A stretch of 64,000 nucleotides of DNA from Aureispira sp050633105 (GCA_050633105.1 JBOEFW010000043.1:1-64000); one strand, 5' to 3'; counted from the first letter of the stretch, positions 1 through 8,733 are shown. The notes: a model not told the origin generated them from the sequence alone. Translations and numbers: made by a program.

Positions 1-2
1 AC

Positions 3-623
3 AGCAATACAGGAACAGATGTACAGACTGCCTGTGATACTTACACATGGATAGATGGAAATACTTATACTGCTTCCAATAACAGTGCAACGTTCACCTT
101 GACGAATACAGCTGGCTGTGACTCGATTGTCACCTTAGATTTGATCATTAATACAGTAGACACCACTACACAAACGAGTGGGAACACAATTACAGCCAAT
201 GCAGTAGGAGCGCTTTACCAGTGGCTTGCTTGTGATAGCAATAATATAGCGATAGCAGGGGCGACTAGTGCTACTTTTAATCCAACAACAGATGGCAATT
301 ATGCTGTGGTAATCACAGAGAATGGTTGTACAGATACTTCTGCTTGTGTAGCGTTTGTAGGAACATCTGTTGCACAAATTCAGGTGAGTAGCTTAAAGGT
401 AGCTGTTTACCCCAACCCAACTTCAGGAGCATTTACCCTAGATGTAGGAGAATTAGAAGAGGCTGTATTGCGCGTTTTTGCTGCGAATGGACAACTCGTA
501 CAACAGCAAACTTTACAAGGTAATGGTGTACATCAATTAGAATTAGAAGGAGCAGCAGGTATTTATTTCCTTCAAATTCAAGTAAAAAGTCAGATCCAAT
601 ATAGAAAACTAATTAAGGAATAA
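3..623 (+). CDS. C-terminal part of a T9SS-sorted repeat surface protein (5' end outside window)
   Basis: The reading frame is open from the first bases of the window, so the start lies upstream. The visible 206 residues begin with one copy of the cysteine-containing repeat (DVQTAC...TYTW...CDSIVTLDL), continue with an Ig-like segment, and end in a type A T9SS sorting domain (VYPNPTSGAFTLDVG, then a final IQYRKLIKE). Known family behaviour: the C-terminal domain directs export across the outer membrane by the T9SS and is removed or exchanged for an A-LPS anchor. The last ~120 residues are nearly identical to the end of the next gene, so the two are tandem paralogues. A stem-loop with a T-rich tail follows the stop codon. 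Full-length function is unknown; adhesion or surface-layer roles are inference. Confidence 0.85.
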   Translation, partial: SNTGTDVQTACDTYTWIDGNTYTASNNSATFTLTNTAGCDSIVTLDLIINTVDTTTQTSGNTITANAVGALYQWLACDSNNIAIAGATSATFNPTTDGNYAVVITENGCTDTSACVAFVGTSVAQIQVSSLKVAVYPNPTSGAFTLDVGELEEAVLRVFAANGQLVQQQTLQGNGVHQLELEGAAGIYFLQIQVKSQIQYRKLIKE

Positions 624-680
624 ACTGCAGACCAAAAGGAGAAAAATTACCTTTTGTAACCTGCCTAAATATTGATAAAA

Positions 681-714
681 GTTGCTCAGAATTGCTCTGG
701 GCAACTTCTTTTTT
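681..714 (+). terminator. Rho-independent terminator
   Basis: An 8-bp stem (GTTGCTCA with TGGGCAAC, one G-T pair) with a 9-nt loop is followed by a T-rich run. It lies 58 bases after the stop of the upstream T9SS gene. Confidence 0.75.
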
Positions 715-818
715 ATGTAGAATGATACCCTCCAAAACACTTATGTGGTCAAATATAGCGGTTATTCATAAAGCGCTAACGCTTATTCATTGCCCCTTCA
801 AAGCAGATTCAACACTCT

Positions 819-826
819 TATCTTTG
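819..826 (+). promoter_or_regulatory. Bacteroidota -7 promoter element (TATCTTTG)
   Basis: Matches TAnnTTTG, the -7 motif of the Bacteroidota primary sigma factor. It sits 31 bases upstream of the ATG of the large SBBP-repeat protein. A TTG lies 26 bases further upstream, which is longer than the usual ~20-base spacing, so only the -7 box is well supported. Confidence 0.5.
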
Positions 827-857
827 TAACTCATTAAAAAAACTTTAAACAAAATCA

Positions 858-3800
858 ATGAGAATAATCCCTTTACTTCTATTTACATTCTTAGTGTCAT
901 CATTCACACAGGCGCAAAGTGAAGAATTATTAACGACTCAAGCTTCGTCCCTTTTGAGTCAACAACAAGCCGCTTTTGAAGAAAACAAAGGTCAGATTTG
1001 GGATGCTCAACAGGCTCCTGCTTCTTATGTGAAGTACCATTTCCAAAAAGGAAATATAAACATCTACCTATTACCTACAGGAATTGCTTATCAATTTAAC
1101 AAAGTACATTATCCAGAAGGATATACGCTAGAAGAGACGGATAAGAGCCAAGCCGCTTTAGAGCAAAGAATGGCGTTAGAGCAGCAAATCTATACAGAGA
1201 CTTATCGTATGGATATGGAATTGGTAGGTGCTAACCCTACACCAAAAATCATAGAAATTGGCAAGAGTAAGGGGTATGTGAATTATTACAATCGCAATAC
1301 TTTAAATGTACACAGTTTTGATAAATTAATATACCAAGAAGTTTATCCTGGTATTGATTGGGTGATTTACACTACTGATAAGGGGTTGAAATATGATTTT
1401 GTGGTGCAACCAGGGGCAAATCCTAACCAGATCAAAATGCGCTTTAAGCACCAAGAAGATTTAAAAATTAATGCTGATGGAAGTTTTACCTTGTCCAACT
1501 CTATGGGAAGTATTACAGAGCAAGCCCCTGTCTCTTTTCAAGAGAAGAAAGAGCTACGCTCTTCCTTCCATCAAGAAGGAAATACAATTAGCTTTCAGTT
1601 AGAAGGATACAACCCCAAGAAGGAGTTAATTATTGATCCTAATTTAGTATGGGCGACCTATTATGGTGGAGATATGAATGAAAGAAGAGGCCGCTGTGAA
1701 ACCGATAATTTAGGTAATGTTTATCTGACAGGCGGTGCTTGGTCTTTAATGGCGATTGCTTCAGGAGGGCATCAGAATACATTTGGAGGCTCTATAGATG
1801 CTTTTTTAGCGAAATTTGATGCCAATGGTGTGCGTCAATGGGCCACGTACTATGGTGGTACGGATACTGAATTTAGTTCATCTTGTGCTGTTGATAATAA
1901 CAATAATGTATACATAGCAGGAGATGTAACTTCTAACAATGGCGTTGCCTCAGGGGGGCATCAGAATACATTGGGAGGAAGTTATGATGCTTTTTTAGTG
2001 AAGTTTAATGCAGCAGGTGTGCGCCAATGGGCGACCTATTATGGGACTAGTAGTTACGATAGTGGTAATGAATGTGCCACAGATAATGTAGGAAATGTAT
2101 ATTTGGTGGGAACCACAAGTTCTAGTAGTGGAATGGCCTCAGGAGGATATCAAAATACCTCTGGAGGAGACTGGGATGCTTTTTTAGTAAAGTTTAATGC
2201 AACAGGTGTTCGTCAATGGGCGACGTATTATGGTGGTAATGAAAGAGATGGAGCCCTTAGTACGGCTACTGACCCAACAGGAAATGTTTATATAACAGGC
2301 TCCACCTTATCTACTGCTGGAATGGCTTCAGGAGGCCACCAAAATACTTATGGGGGCGGTGGTAATCCTAGTACAGGAGATGGAGACGCTTATTTGGCGA
2401 AGTTCAATAGTGCAGGTGTTCGTCAATGGGCGACCTATTATGGAGGAGATAGTCTAGATGGTGGTTCTGAATGTGTGACGGATCAGAATGGTAATGTATA
2501 CCTTGTGGGAGAGACGTATTCTTCTAACAACATTGCTTTTAATGGTCACCAAAACAACTATGCTAGAAGCCAAGATATATTTTTAGTGAAGTTTGATGGA
2601 GCAGGAACACGCCAATGGGCGACCTATTATGGTGGAAACCTAGGGAGTGGAATGGACTATGGAAGAGATTGTGCAATAGATGCCAGTGGAAATGTATACT
2701 TAGTAGGAGGAACAGGTTCTACTAATAACATTTCTACTAGAAATATTTTTAGAGGGTCTATAGATGCCTTTTTAGCTAAATTTAATAGTACTGGTGTTCG
2801 TCAATGGGCGCGCTATTACGGGGGCAATTCTTCCGATGTTGCTTGGGGCTGTGCACTAGATGGAAATGGATATATTTATGTATCAGGGCAAACAGAATCT
2901 ACAGCAGATATTGCTTCTAATGGACATCAAGGAACTTATGGTGGCGTAGAAGATGTATTTCTAGCAAAATTTTCTACAACATTAAACTGTACTCCAACAA
3001 CCAATACAATTACTACTTCTTACTGTGGTGATTATACCTACAATGGACAGACGTACACTACTTCTGGAACTTATACAGATACCTTAACTAATACAGGCGG
3101 TTGTGATTCCATTGTTACCCTAAACTTAACCTTAGGAAACGCTACTTATGAGGTACAAGCCCGTTCGTATACTCCTATTAATACCGCAGGAGCAACAACA
3201 GTAACGTTAGGAGACGATGCTTTGAGTTCAGCGTTGCCTATAGGATTTGGGTTTAACTTCTTTGGAAATATATACACCGACTTTAATATTAGTTCGAATG
3301 GCTTTATCAGTTTTGGTGCCAATACCTCCAACGGATGCTGTTCTGGACAGGTGTTGCCCAATGTAAGTCAACCCAATAATGTTATTGCGTTAGCTTGGGA
3401 AGATTTAATTCCACCTAATGGAGGACAAATTAGTTACCTAACAGTCGGAACTGCTCCTAATAGAATTTTAGTGGTTGAATTTTCAGGCATAGAACATTAT
3501 CCTAGTGGAGACAGTGTGCAAGGACAAATTCACCTTTATGAAGGCCTAAATATTGTTGAGGTACACTTAGGAAGCCAACCACAAGTAGGGCGCCATACCC
3601 TAGGTATTGAGAACAGTACAGGAACATTAGGCTATACTCCACCTAATAGAAATGGAGTAAACTGGTCCATCACCACACCAGAAGCGTGGCGCTTTTTACC
3701 AATTATTAGTGGTTTTGATGTACAAACAGCTTGTAACTCCTATACTTGGATTGATGGCAATACTTATACCGCTAATAACATTAGAGCAACGCATATTATA

Positions 3801-5525
3801 GAAGGAGGAGCATCAACGGGATGTGATTCTACCGTACGACTTAATCTAACCATTTATGATGCACCAGGGGGCAATGGCCAATTGACAGAAGATATGGAAG
3901 GGGGAGCGTTGTTCGCTGGAACAGGGTATACCTATGATTTAACCAATGCTTCTATTTATAATCCTGATAATATTCCAGTCAGTCGCTTTTCAGTTCTTGA
4001 TGGGCCTAGTTATGGGTATGGAATGTCGGGAGGATTTGCCAACTCTAATCGTTCTGTTCGTTTTTCAACCTATGATATAGCGGCTGGTAATGAAATGGCA
4101 GTAATCATGAAGAAAGTAGATTTAGCATTAGATTCAGAAGTAGACTTTTCTTATGCTTACCAAACTTACCCTAATGCTGCCGATACAATGCAAGTAGAGG
4201 TTTCTAGTGATTGTGGAGTAACATGGTCAACAGTATGGAGAAAAAGCGGTGGTACATTGGAAACAGCAGGAAGTAATACAGCTCGTTTTTTACCTCCATT
4301 TACTGCTAATGACTGGAGAAAAGATACCGCAGATTTATCCGCTTATGATAATACTGCTGATGTCCTTGTCAAATTTACCGTCATTTCAGGATTTGGTAAT
4401 AACCTTTACCTAGATGATATCAACATCAACTCTACACCTTGTAATAATACAATTGGTAATTTAACAGTCATTGCTTGTAATAGTTATACTACTCCTAGTG
4501 GAAAATATACTTATACAACAGATGGTTTTTATAGCGATACTATTGTAAATAGCTGTGGAGCAGATAGTATTATACGTATTAACTTGACGATTAATAATGC
4601 GACAACAGGAACAGATGTACAAACAGCTTGTGGGAGTTATACTTGGATTAATGGTGTAACCTATACCAGCTCTAATAATACGGCTACCTATAGACTAATC
4701 AATTCAGTTTTCTGTGATAGTATAGTAACGTTGGATTTGACGATCAATAATGCAACAACAGGAGTAGATGTACAAACGGCGTGTAATGCTTACACTTGGA
4801 TAAATGGAACAACGTACACAAGTTCGAACAACAGCGCCACAGTAACCTTAACGAATGCATCAGGATGTGATAGTGTAGTAAGGTTGGATTTGACGATCAA
4901 TAATGCAACAACAGGAGTAGATGTACAAACGGCGTGTGATGCTTACACTTGGATAGATGGTAATACCTATATCAATTCGAACAACAGCGCCACAGTAACC
5001 TTAACGAATGTATCAGGATGTGATAGTATAGTCACCTTAGATTTGACCATTAATACAGTGGATATTGCAACTACGGTGAATGGAAATATAATCACAGCAA
5101 ATGCAATAGGTGCGAGTTATCAATGGTTGGATTGTATCAATGGAAATACCCCTGTAATAGGAGCAACAGGAGTATCTTTAACTCCTCCAGCCAATGGAGA
5201 TTATGCGGTAGAAGTAACTCAAAATGGTTGTGTAGATACTTCTGCTTGTGTGAATGTAACCGTGATTGCCATTGAGGGAATAGAAGGCGGGAGTGCTGCT
5301 ATTGCAGTTTACCCTAATCCGACAACAGGAAACTTTTCCTTAGATCTAGGGGAGGTAGAAGGTGCAATGCTTTATGTTTTTGCTGCGAATGGACAGTTAG
5401 TACAACAACAGCAATTATTAGGACAAGGAATTCATCCACTAGAATTAGAAGGGGCCGCAGGTGTTTATTTCCTTCAAATTCAAATAGGTGATCAAATTCA
5501 ATACAGAAAATTAATCAAGAAGTAG
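858..5525 (+). CDS. Giant secreted SBBP-repeat protein with T9SS sorting domain
   Basis: 1555 residues. A signal peptide (about residues 1-19, ending TQAQ) is followed by a DUF7948-like N-terminal domain (EENKGQ... to PGANPNQIKMRF, ~35-250) and seven SBBP beta-propeller-type repeats (~260-710) built on the pattern WATYYGG...GNVYLVG...DAFLVKFNA.GVRQ. Next come a nidogen/beta-sandwich-like segment (~765-945, IGFGFNFFG and ISSNGFISFG), a MAM/jelly-roll-like segment (~1010-1190), three to five copies of a 51-residue repeat with two conserved Cys (~1240-1400), and a type A T9SS C-terminal domain (VYPNPTTGNFSLDLG). The modular make-up predicts a protein displayed on or released from the cell surface; ligand unknown. 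The ATG is preceded by a -7 promoter box. It is a paralogue of the truncated gene just upstream. Confidence 0.9.
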   Translation: MRIIPLLLFTFLVSSFTQAQSEELLTTQASSLLSQQQAAFEENKGQIWDAQQAPASYVKYHFQKGNINIYLLPTGIAYQFNKVHYPEGYTLEETDKSQAALEQRMALEQQIYTETYRMDMELVGANPTPKIIEIGKSKGYVNYYNRNTLNVHSFDKLIYQEVYPGIDWVIYTTDKGLKYDFVVQPGANPNQIKMRFKHQEDLKINADGSFTLSNSMGSITEQAPVSFQEKKELRSSFHQEGNTISFQLEGYNPKKELIIDPNLVWATYYGGDMNERRGRCETDNLGNVYLTGGAWSLMAIASGGHQNTFGGSIDAFLAKFDANGVRQWATYYGGTDTEFSSSCAVDNNNNVYIAGDVTSNNGVASGGHQNTLGGSYDAFLVKFNAAGVRQWATYYGTSSYDSGNECATDNVGNVYLVGTTSSSSGMASGGYQNTSGGDWDAFLVKFNATGVRQWATYYGGNERDGALSTATDPTGNVYITGSTLSTAGMASGGHQNTYGGGGNPSTGDGDAYLAKFNSAGVRQWATYYGGDSLDGGSECVTDQNGNVYLVGETYSSNNIAFNGHQNNYARSQDIFLVKFDGAGTRQWATYYGGNLGSGMDYGRDCAIDASGNVYLVGGTGSTNNISTRNIFRGSIDAFLAKFNSTGVRQWARYYGGNSSDVAWGCALDGNGYIYVSGQTESTADIASNGHQGTYGGVEDVFLAKFSTTLNCTPTTNTITTSYCGDYTYNGQTYTTSGTYTDTLTNTGGCDSIVTLNLTLGNATYEVQARSYTPINTAGATTVTLGDDALSSALPIGFGFNFFGNIYTDFNISSNGFISFGANTSNGCCSGQVLPNVSQPNNVIALAWEDLIPPNGGQISYLTVGTAPNRILVVEFSGIEHYPSGDSVQGQIHLYEGLNIVEVHLGSQPQVGRHTLGIENSTGTLGYTPPNRNGVNWSITTPEAWRFLPIISGFDVQTACNSYTWIDGNTYTANNIRATHIIEGGASTGCDSTVRLNLTIYDAPGGNGQLTEDMEGGALFAGTGYTYDLTNASIYNPDNIPVSRFSVLDGPSYGYGMSGGFANSNRSVRFSTYDIAAGNEMAVIMKKVDLALDSEVDFSYAYQTYPNAADTMQVEVSSDCGVTWSTVWRKSGGTLETAGSNTARFLPPFTANDWRKDTADLSAYDNTADVLVKFTVISGFGNNLYLDDININSTPCNNTIGNLTVIACNSYTTPSGKYTYTTDGFYSDTIVNSCGADSIIRINLTINNATTGTDVQTACGSYTWINGVTYTSSNNTATYRLINSVFCDSIVTLDLTINNATTGVDVQTACNAYTWINGTTYTSSNNSATVTLTNASGCDSVVRLDLTINNATTGVDVQTACDAYTWIDGNTYINSNNSATVTLTNVSGCDSIVTLDLTINTVDIATTVNGNIITANAIGASYQWLDCINGNTPVIGATGVSLTPPANGDYAVEVTQNGCVDTSACVNVTVIAIEGIEGGSAAIAVYPNPTTGNFSLDLGEVEGAMLYVFAANGQLVQQQQLLGQGIHPLELEGAAGVYFLQIQIGDQIQYRKLIKK
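4587..5045 (+). repeat. Three 153-bp in-frame tandem repeats
   Basis: The codons for D-V-Q-T-A-C recur at 4614, 4767 and 4920, exactly 153 bases (51 codons) apart. Units two and three are nearly identical at the DNA level, which points to recent duplication or gene conversion. More diverged units lie at about 3715 and 4440, and a further unit opens the upstream paralogue at the window start. Confidence 0.85.
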
Positions 5526-5664
5526 AGAGACCCTAAGCAAAGGAGCTGCCCAGTGATAGAAGCGGTAAAAAGGTGTTTGAAAACGATTATAGATTGAGAG
5601 TAAGCACTTATTAATTAAAATCCTACATCTATTCATTGGGCTAATGTCTTGGGGGAGATAAAGC

Positions 5665-5732
5665 TACCTTTGCTAATAGGGAACTATAACGTTGTTTGGG
5701 GGAACAGTCCGTAGACTGTTTCTTCAGACAAC
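5665..5732 (+). repeat. Promoter-hairpin element, copy 1
   Basis: A TAnnTTTG box (TACCTTTG, 5665-5672) is followed by AGGGAACTATAAC and a 42-base hairpin at 5691-5732. The two 19-nt arms, GTTGTTTGGGGGAACAGTC and GACTGTTTCTTCAGACAAC, pair along their whole length (four G-T pairs) around the loop CGTA. Sequence similarity to copy 2 at 6272 begins about 30 bases upstream of the box (CTATTCATTGGG), and the hairpin arms differ by compensating changes. A short RNA or a leader is likely; there is no intact gene directly downstream. Confidence 0.7.
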
Positions 5733-6240
5733 ATCTCTTATTTCTCTGATCTCTTCCCAAGCCAAATTGAAGGAAGAAAGGATCAAAATCAATGAAAAGA
5801 AATAAAACACCTTCTAAAGAATCACTTTTATAGTAATAAAATAGAAAAAGTAGCGACCGTTCCTGCATTAGCTGTAAAAGTAAACGTAACTTTGGGTAAC
5901 AAATTGACAGATGATCTTGTAGGTTTGTTGTTTATTCGTCAAACCCCATTATCCCATCTTTTTATGCTATAATATACATGTTTTAAAAAATGATGTTTGC
6001 ATATAAAAATATACTGCTGTAAGGATTTTATCAGTAGTGCTAGGTGGTTTTCTGAAGATTTTGAAGACGAAATTTCCTAATAAATCACTTCTACTTAAAA
6101 CTTATTGAATTAAATGGACACAAGAAAAAAACTTTAAAACCACAGCTAAGAAAGCTTTTTACTACAATCTAGTTTTTATCAAAGATAAAACGTTTATACA
6201 CCCAACTTGTGCGGATATACATCAAAAGCCCACACTTATC
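5733..6240. other. Gene-free stretch between the two hairpin elements
   Basis: No convincing gene. A 13-codon ORF (ATG at 5792) and a ~59-codon open frame ending near 5970 lie after hairpin copy 1 at a distance similar to that between copy 2 and its lipoprotein gene. They could be remnants of a decayed downstream gene, but no family is recognisable. A minus-strand frame across 5641-5868 overlaps the hairpin and has an unconvincing composition. Confidence 0.4.
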
Positions 6241-6271
6241 TATTGGGCCAATATTCAAGCAAGTAGAGCGC

Positions 6272-6349
6272 TATCTTTGTTACTAGGGAACTATAACGTT
6301 GTTTGGGGGGACAATTAATGAATTGTTTCTTCAAACAACACTTTTTTTA
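6272..6349 (+). repeat. Promoter-hairpin element, copy 2 (possible leader/attenuator)
   Basis: TATCTTTG at 6272-6279, then TACTAGGGAACTATAAC, then a hairpin at 6298-6339 whose 19-nt arms (GTTGTTTGGGGGGACAATT and AATTGTTTCTTCAAACAAC) pair fully around the loop AATG. A run of eight T at 6342-6349 follows the hairpin by two bases, giving the form of an intrinsic terminator, and the lipoprotein ATG is 55 bases further on. The arrangement promoter, short leader, terminator-like hairpin, gene suggests an attenuator or a short RNA. The regulator is unknown. Confidence 0.65.
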
Positions 6350-6403
6350 GAACACCCTCTTTTTAAGATACCCCCCATTTTAACAAAATGCCTTAAAAAT
6401 AAT

Positions 6404-6904
6404 ATGAAACAAACTATCTTATTGGTAAGTGTATTGTTCAGCTTTATTAGTTGTACAACAAAACCAACAATGCTTACAGGAAAAGATTTACAAAAAGATC
6501 AGATTCTATTTTTTATAAAAAATTATGAAAACGGCTTAAAGCCCCAAGAAACCACACTATCCAATCTCACGGAATATGATAATGAAGCCTACAAGAACGA
6601 TAATAAAGTAAGCTTTAACCAAGATGCTTACACTATCACAAGGCTTTATGAAGAGCAGAATTCAAGAATTATGGTTTGTGAGCTGCATATAGAAGTGGCT
6701 AAAACATTAGAGGAAACAACTCCCTCTTTTTTAGATAAGGCAGAATGCATAGAATTGGTAGAAGGCCAACTAAAAAACATAAAACGCCTAGCAACAGAAG
6801 CCTTTAGCGACCCCTCTGGCCAAACCTTTGGTTGGGACCTTGGAGGAGACCTTAATATTGAAATGGTCGTTAATGACAAGGCTATACACTTTGCCATGCG
6901 ATAA
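6404..6904 (+). CDS. Small lipoprotein of unknown function
   Basis: 166 residues from the ATG at 6404. I chose this start because it opens a clear type II signal peptide, MKQTILLVSVLFSFISC, with the lipid-modified Cys at 17; the frame stays open upstream but would run through the hairpin element. The mature part is acidic, with no recognised domain. The end reads TFGWDLGGDLNIEMVVNDKAIHF, suggesting a small alpha/beta fold. It is expected to be anchored in the inner or outer membrane. It stands alone, downstream of the promoter-hairpin element that probably controls it, and upstream of a strong terminator. Function unknown. Confidence 0.75.
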   Translation: MKQTILLVSVLFSFISCTTKPTMLTGKDLQKDQILFFIKNYENGLKPQETTLSNLTEYDNEAYKNDNKVSFNQDAYTITRLYEEQNSRIMVCELHIEVAKTLEETTPSFLDKAECIELVEGQLKNIKRLATEAFSDPSGQTFGWDLGGDLNIEMVVNDKAIHFAMR

Positions 6905-7017
6905 GAATCAACCAGAATAAAATCCTAGAACTTCAATAAAAGTATAGGTAAGATGAATCGTATAATCATCAATTTATAAAGAAAATAAGCAAATAAAACC
7001 ATTGTACTTTTTTAGAT

Positions 7018-7057
7018 ATAGCCATCCTGAATTTATTCATGGGTGGCTATTTTTTTG
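7018..7057 (+). terminator. Rho-independent terminator
   Basis: A 10-bp stem (ATAGCCATCC with GGGTGGCTAT, one G-T pair), whose loop can itself pair TGAAT with ATTCA, is followed by seven T. It ends the lipoprotein transcript and separates it from the next operon. Confidence 0.8.
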
Positions 7058-7155
7058 TAGCTGTACGAGCATTCATAGGAGCTTTTCTAGCTATTTTTGT
7101 AAGTTTATAAAGAAAAGCTACCAATTCTAGCAACTACCAACATTCTAACTGTGTT

Positions 7156-7488
7156 ATGTCATACGATAAACAAATGATTTGGGTGGGTTTAGCCCACGTT
7201 AAAAACATGGGCATTGTCAATCGCCCTATTGCTAATGGTGCGGGTGCACAAGTACACATTGCCATTCGTGCTGACTCTGGAGAAGAGTTCAAGCACAAAG
7301 CCATTGCCATTTTTCGCAAAAATAGATTTCAGGTACTCGAACTCGAACATATTGAAAGTGAGTTCGATGTCCCCAAAGACACAGAAGATCCAATAGCCAA
7401 CGAAAAAATTGGGCTATTCCAAAGCTTAACACAAGGCGGATTGGCTGCCTGGGGCAATTTTTATCCTTACGGAGAATTAGAATTATAA
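7156..7488 (+). CDS. Conserved small protein of unknown function
   Basis: 110 residues, starting MSYDKQMIWVGLAHVKNMG. It has no signal peptide or membrane segment and ends ...AAWGNFYPYGELEL. The composition fits a compact alpha/beta cytoplasmic protein. The next gene begins 1 base after its stop codon and the kinase gene overlaps that one, so the three are likely co-translated. I do not recognise a named family. A frame within 7214-7396 is a shadow. A role in the same signalling module as the downstream kinase is inference from linkage only. Confidence 0.7.
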   Translation: MSYDKQMIWVGLAHVKNMGIVNRPIANGAGAQVHIAIRADSGEEFKHKAIAIFRKNRFQVLELEHIESEFDVPKDTEDPIANEKIGLFQSLTQGGLAAWGNFYPYGELEL

Positions 7489-7489
7489 G

Positions 7490-7990
7490 ATGGAAATAGC
7501 AGGTATTAGAGAAATTAAGGCCAGCCTCAAAGAGAAAACGCCTGAAGAATTACTAGACATTTGCCTTAAAATGGCGAAATACAAAAAAGAAAACAAAGAG
7601 TACTTAACTTATTTGCTCTACGAAGCAGGCAACGAAACGAGCTATATTGAAAGTATAAAACGCCAAATCACGGCTGCTTTTGAAGACCTAAATCGCTCTA
7701 GTTTTTATCAGATTAAGAAAAGTGTTCGTAAAATCCTTCGTCTAGTCATCAAGTACATCCGCTATTCTAAAAAGAAAGACACCGAAGTACAACTGCGCCT
7801 ATTCTTCTGCCAAGAACTCATCCAGATGAAACCTTCCATCAAGCGCAGTACCATTCTCAAAAATATGTACTACCAACAACTCAAAGTCGCGCGTAAAGCC
7901 CTCGAAAAACTACACGAAGACCTGCAATACGACTATGAGATAGAGATTCAGGAGTTGGAAGAAAGCTACCGCCAAGGAGGGATTGTTTGA
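7490..7990 (+). CDS. Helical protein of unknown function, coupled to a histidine kinase gene
   Basis: 166 residues, strongly helical and basic (KKENKEYL, SIKRQI, YIRYSKKKD), with an acidic coiled-coil-like C-terminus (EDLQYDYEIEIQELEES). No signal peptide or membrane span, so probably cytoplasmic. The start is fixed by tight spacing to the previous stop. Its own stop TGA overlaps the TTG start of the following kinase gene, and a perfect Shine-Dalgarno sequence for that gene lies inside its last codons. No recognised domain; function unknown. Confidence 0.72.
   Translation: MEIAGIREIKASLKEKTPEELLDICLKMAKYKKENKEYLTYLLYEAGNETSYIESIKRQITAAFEDLNRSSFYQIKKSVRKILRLVIKYIRYSKKKDTEVQLRLFFCQELIQMKPSIKRSTILKNMYYQQLKVARKALEKLHEDLQYDYEIEIQELEESYRQGGIV
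7974..7980 (+). promoter_or_regulatory. Shine-Dalgarno AAGGAGG deciding a TTG start
   Basis: AAGGAGG ends 6 bases before the TTG at 7987, inside the last codons of the preceding gene. Strong SD sequences are uncommon in Bacteroidota, and no ATG or GTG precedes the membrane segment in this frame, so this motif supports the TTG start and translational coupling. Confidence 0.6.
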
Positions 7991-8733
7991 TTTTTAAATA
8001 TAGGTGGTGTACTGTTGTTAGAGATGATATATGGCTTTGGTTTGTTGTCTTGCTGTTTATTTGTTTGGTTCTTCTTATCGTATTTATATTAAAGGTCTCC
8101 TTTAATAACATCTTAGAGAAGGAAAAACGAATGAATGAAGCACTAGTGAACCATCAAAAAGAATTACTAAAAAACAGCATAGAAACACAAGAAAAAGAGC
8201 GAAAAAGAATAGCAGAAAATTTACACGATGATTTGATTTCCCAATTGTATCGTATCAAATTAATGAATGATGATGCGGCAATAAATGAATTAGTAAAAAA
8301 GGGAATTACAACCACTAGAACCATCTCTCATTTGTTAAGTCCACCCTTGTTGGAGCAAACCTCTTTTAAGGAGTTAATTATTGACTTTATGGTACCTTAT
8401 GAGAAAGAGTACAAAGTGAACTTTGTTATTAATTCAGAGGAAAGGATAGACAATATTACTGATAAGCTGAATTTTTTTAGAATATTCCAAGAGGTCATCA
8501 CCAATTGTAATAAGCACGCGAAAGCCAATGCTATAGAAATAGTATGGCGTATAGCAGAAAAAAGATGCTGCTTGATCATTAGAGATAATGGTATAGGTTT
8601 AAATGCAGGGCAAAAAAAAGGGCTGGGATTTAAGAACATTGAATCACGTACACAGCTTCTAAATGGAAGCTATAAGTTTAAAGACAACCAACCTAAAGGA
8701 ACCACATTTATACTGGTAACCGAAAGAAGTTAA
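7987..8733 (+). CDS. Membrane-bound sensor histidine kinase, HisKA_3 type
   Basis: 248 residues. One membrane span (~14-38) is followed by a short coiled coil and a HisKA_3 dimerisation/phosphoacceptor segment, ERKRIAENLHDDLISQL (His ~80), then a HATPase_c domain with N-box-like ITNCNKHAKAN, G1-like IRDNGIGL and G2-like GLGFKNIESR. This is the NarX/DegS-like class, which phosphorylates LuxR-type response regulators. There is no sensing domain beyond the membrane span and no response regulator next to it, so the partner and signal are unknown. The TTG start overlaps the upstream stop (TTGA) behind a strong Shine-Dalgarno. It is followed by a bidirectional terminator. Confidence 0.88.
   Translation: MIFKYRWCTVVRDDIWLWFVVLLFICLVLLIVFILKVSFNNILEKEKRMNEALVNHQKELLKNSIETQEKERKRIAENLHDDLISQLYRIKLMNDDAAINELVKKGITTTRTISHLLSPPLLEQTSFKELIIDFMVPYEKEYKVNFVINSEERIDNITDKLNFFRIFQEVITNCNKHAKANAIEIVWRIAEKRCCLIIRDNGIGLNAGQKKGLGFKNIESRTQLLNGSYKFKDNQPKGTTFILVTERS

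Noticed and set aside
4587..5045. CRISPR-like repeat array
   Set aside because: The 153-base repeats are in frame and code for cysteine-containing protein modules; no spacers.
5641..5868. Minus-strand 75-codon frame over the first hairpin element
   Set aside because: It overlaps the structured element, has low-complexity composition and no start context or neighbour to support it.
7881..8111. Minus-strand frame opposite the kinase start
   Set aside because: Overlaps the coupled genes and has no domain or start signal.
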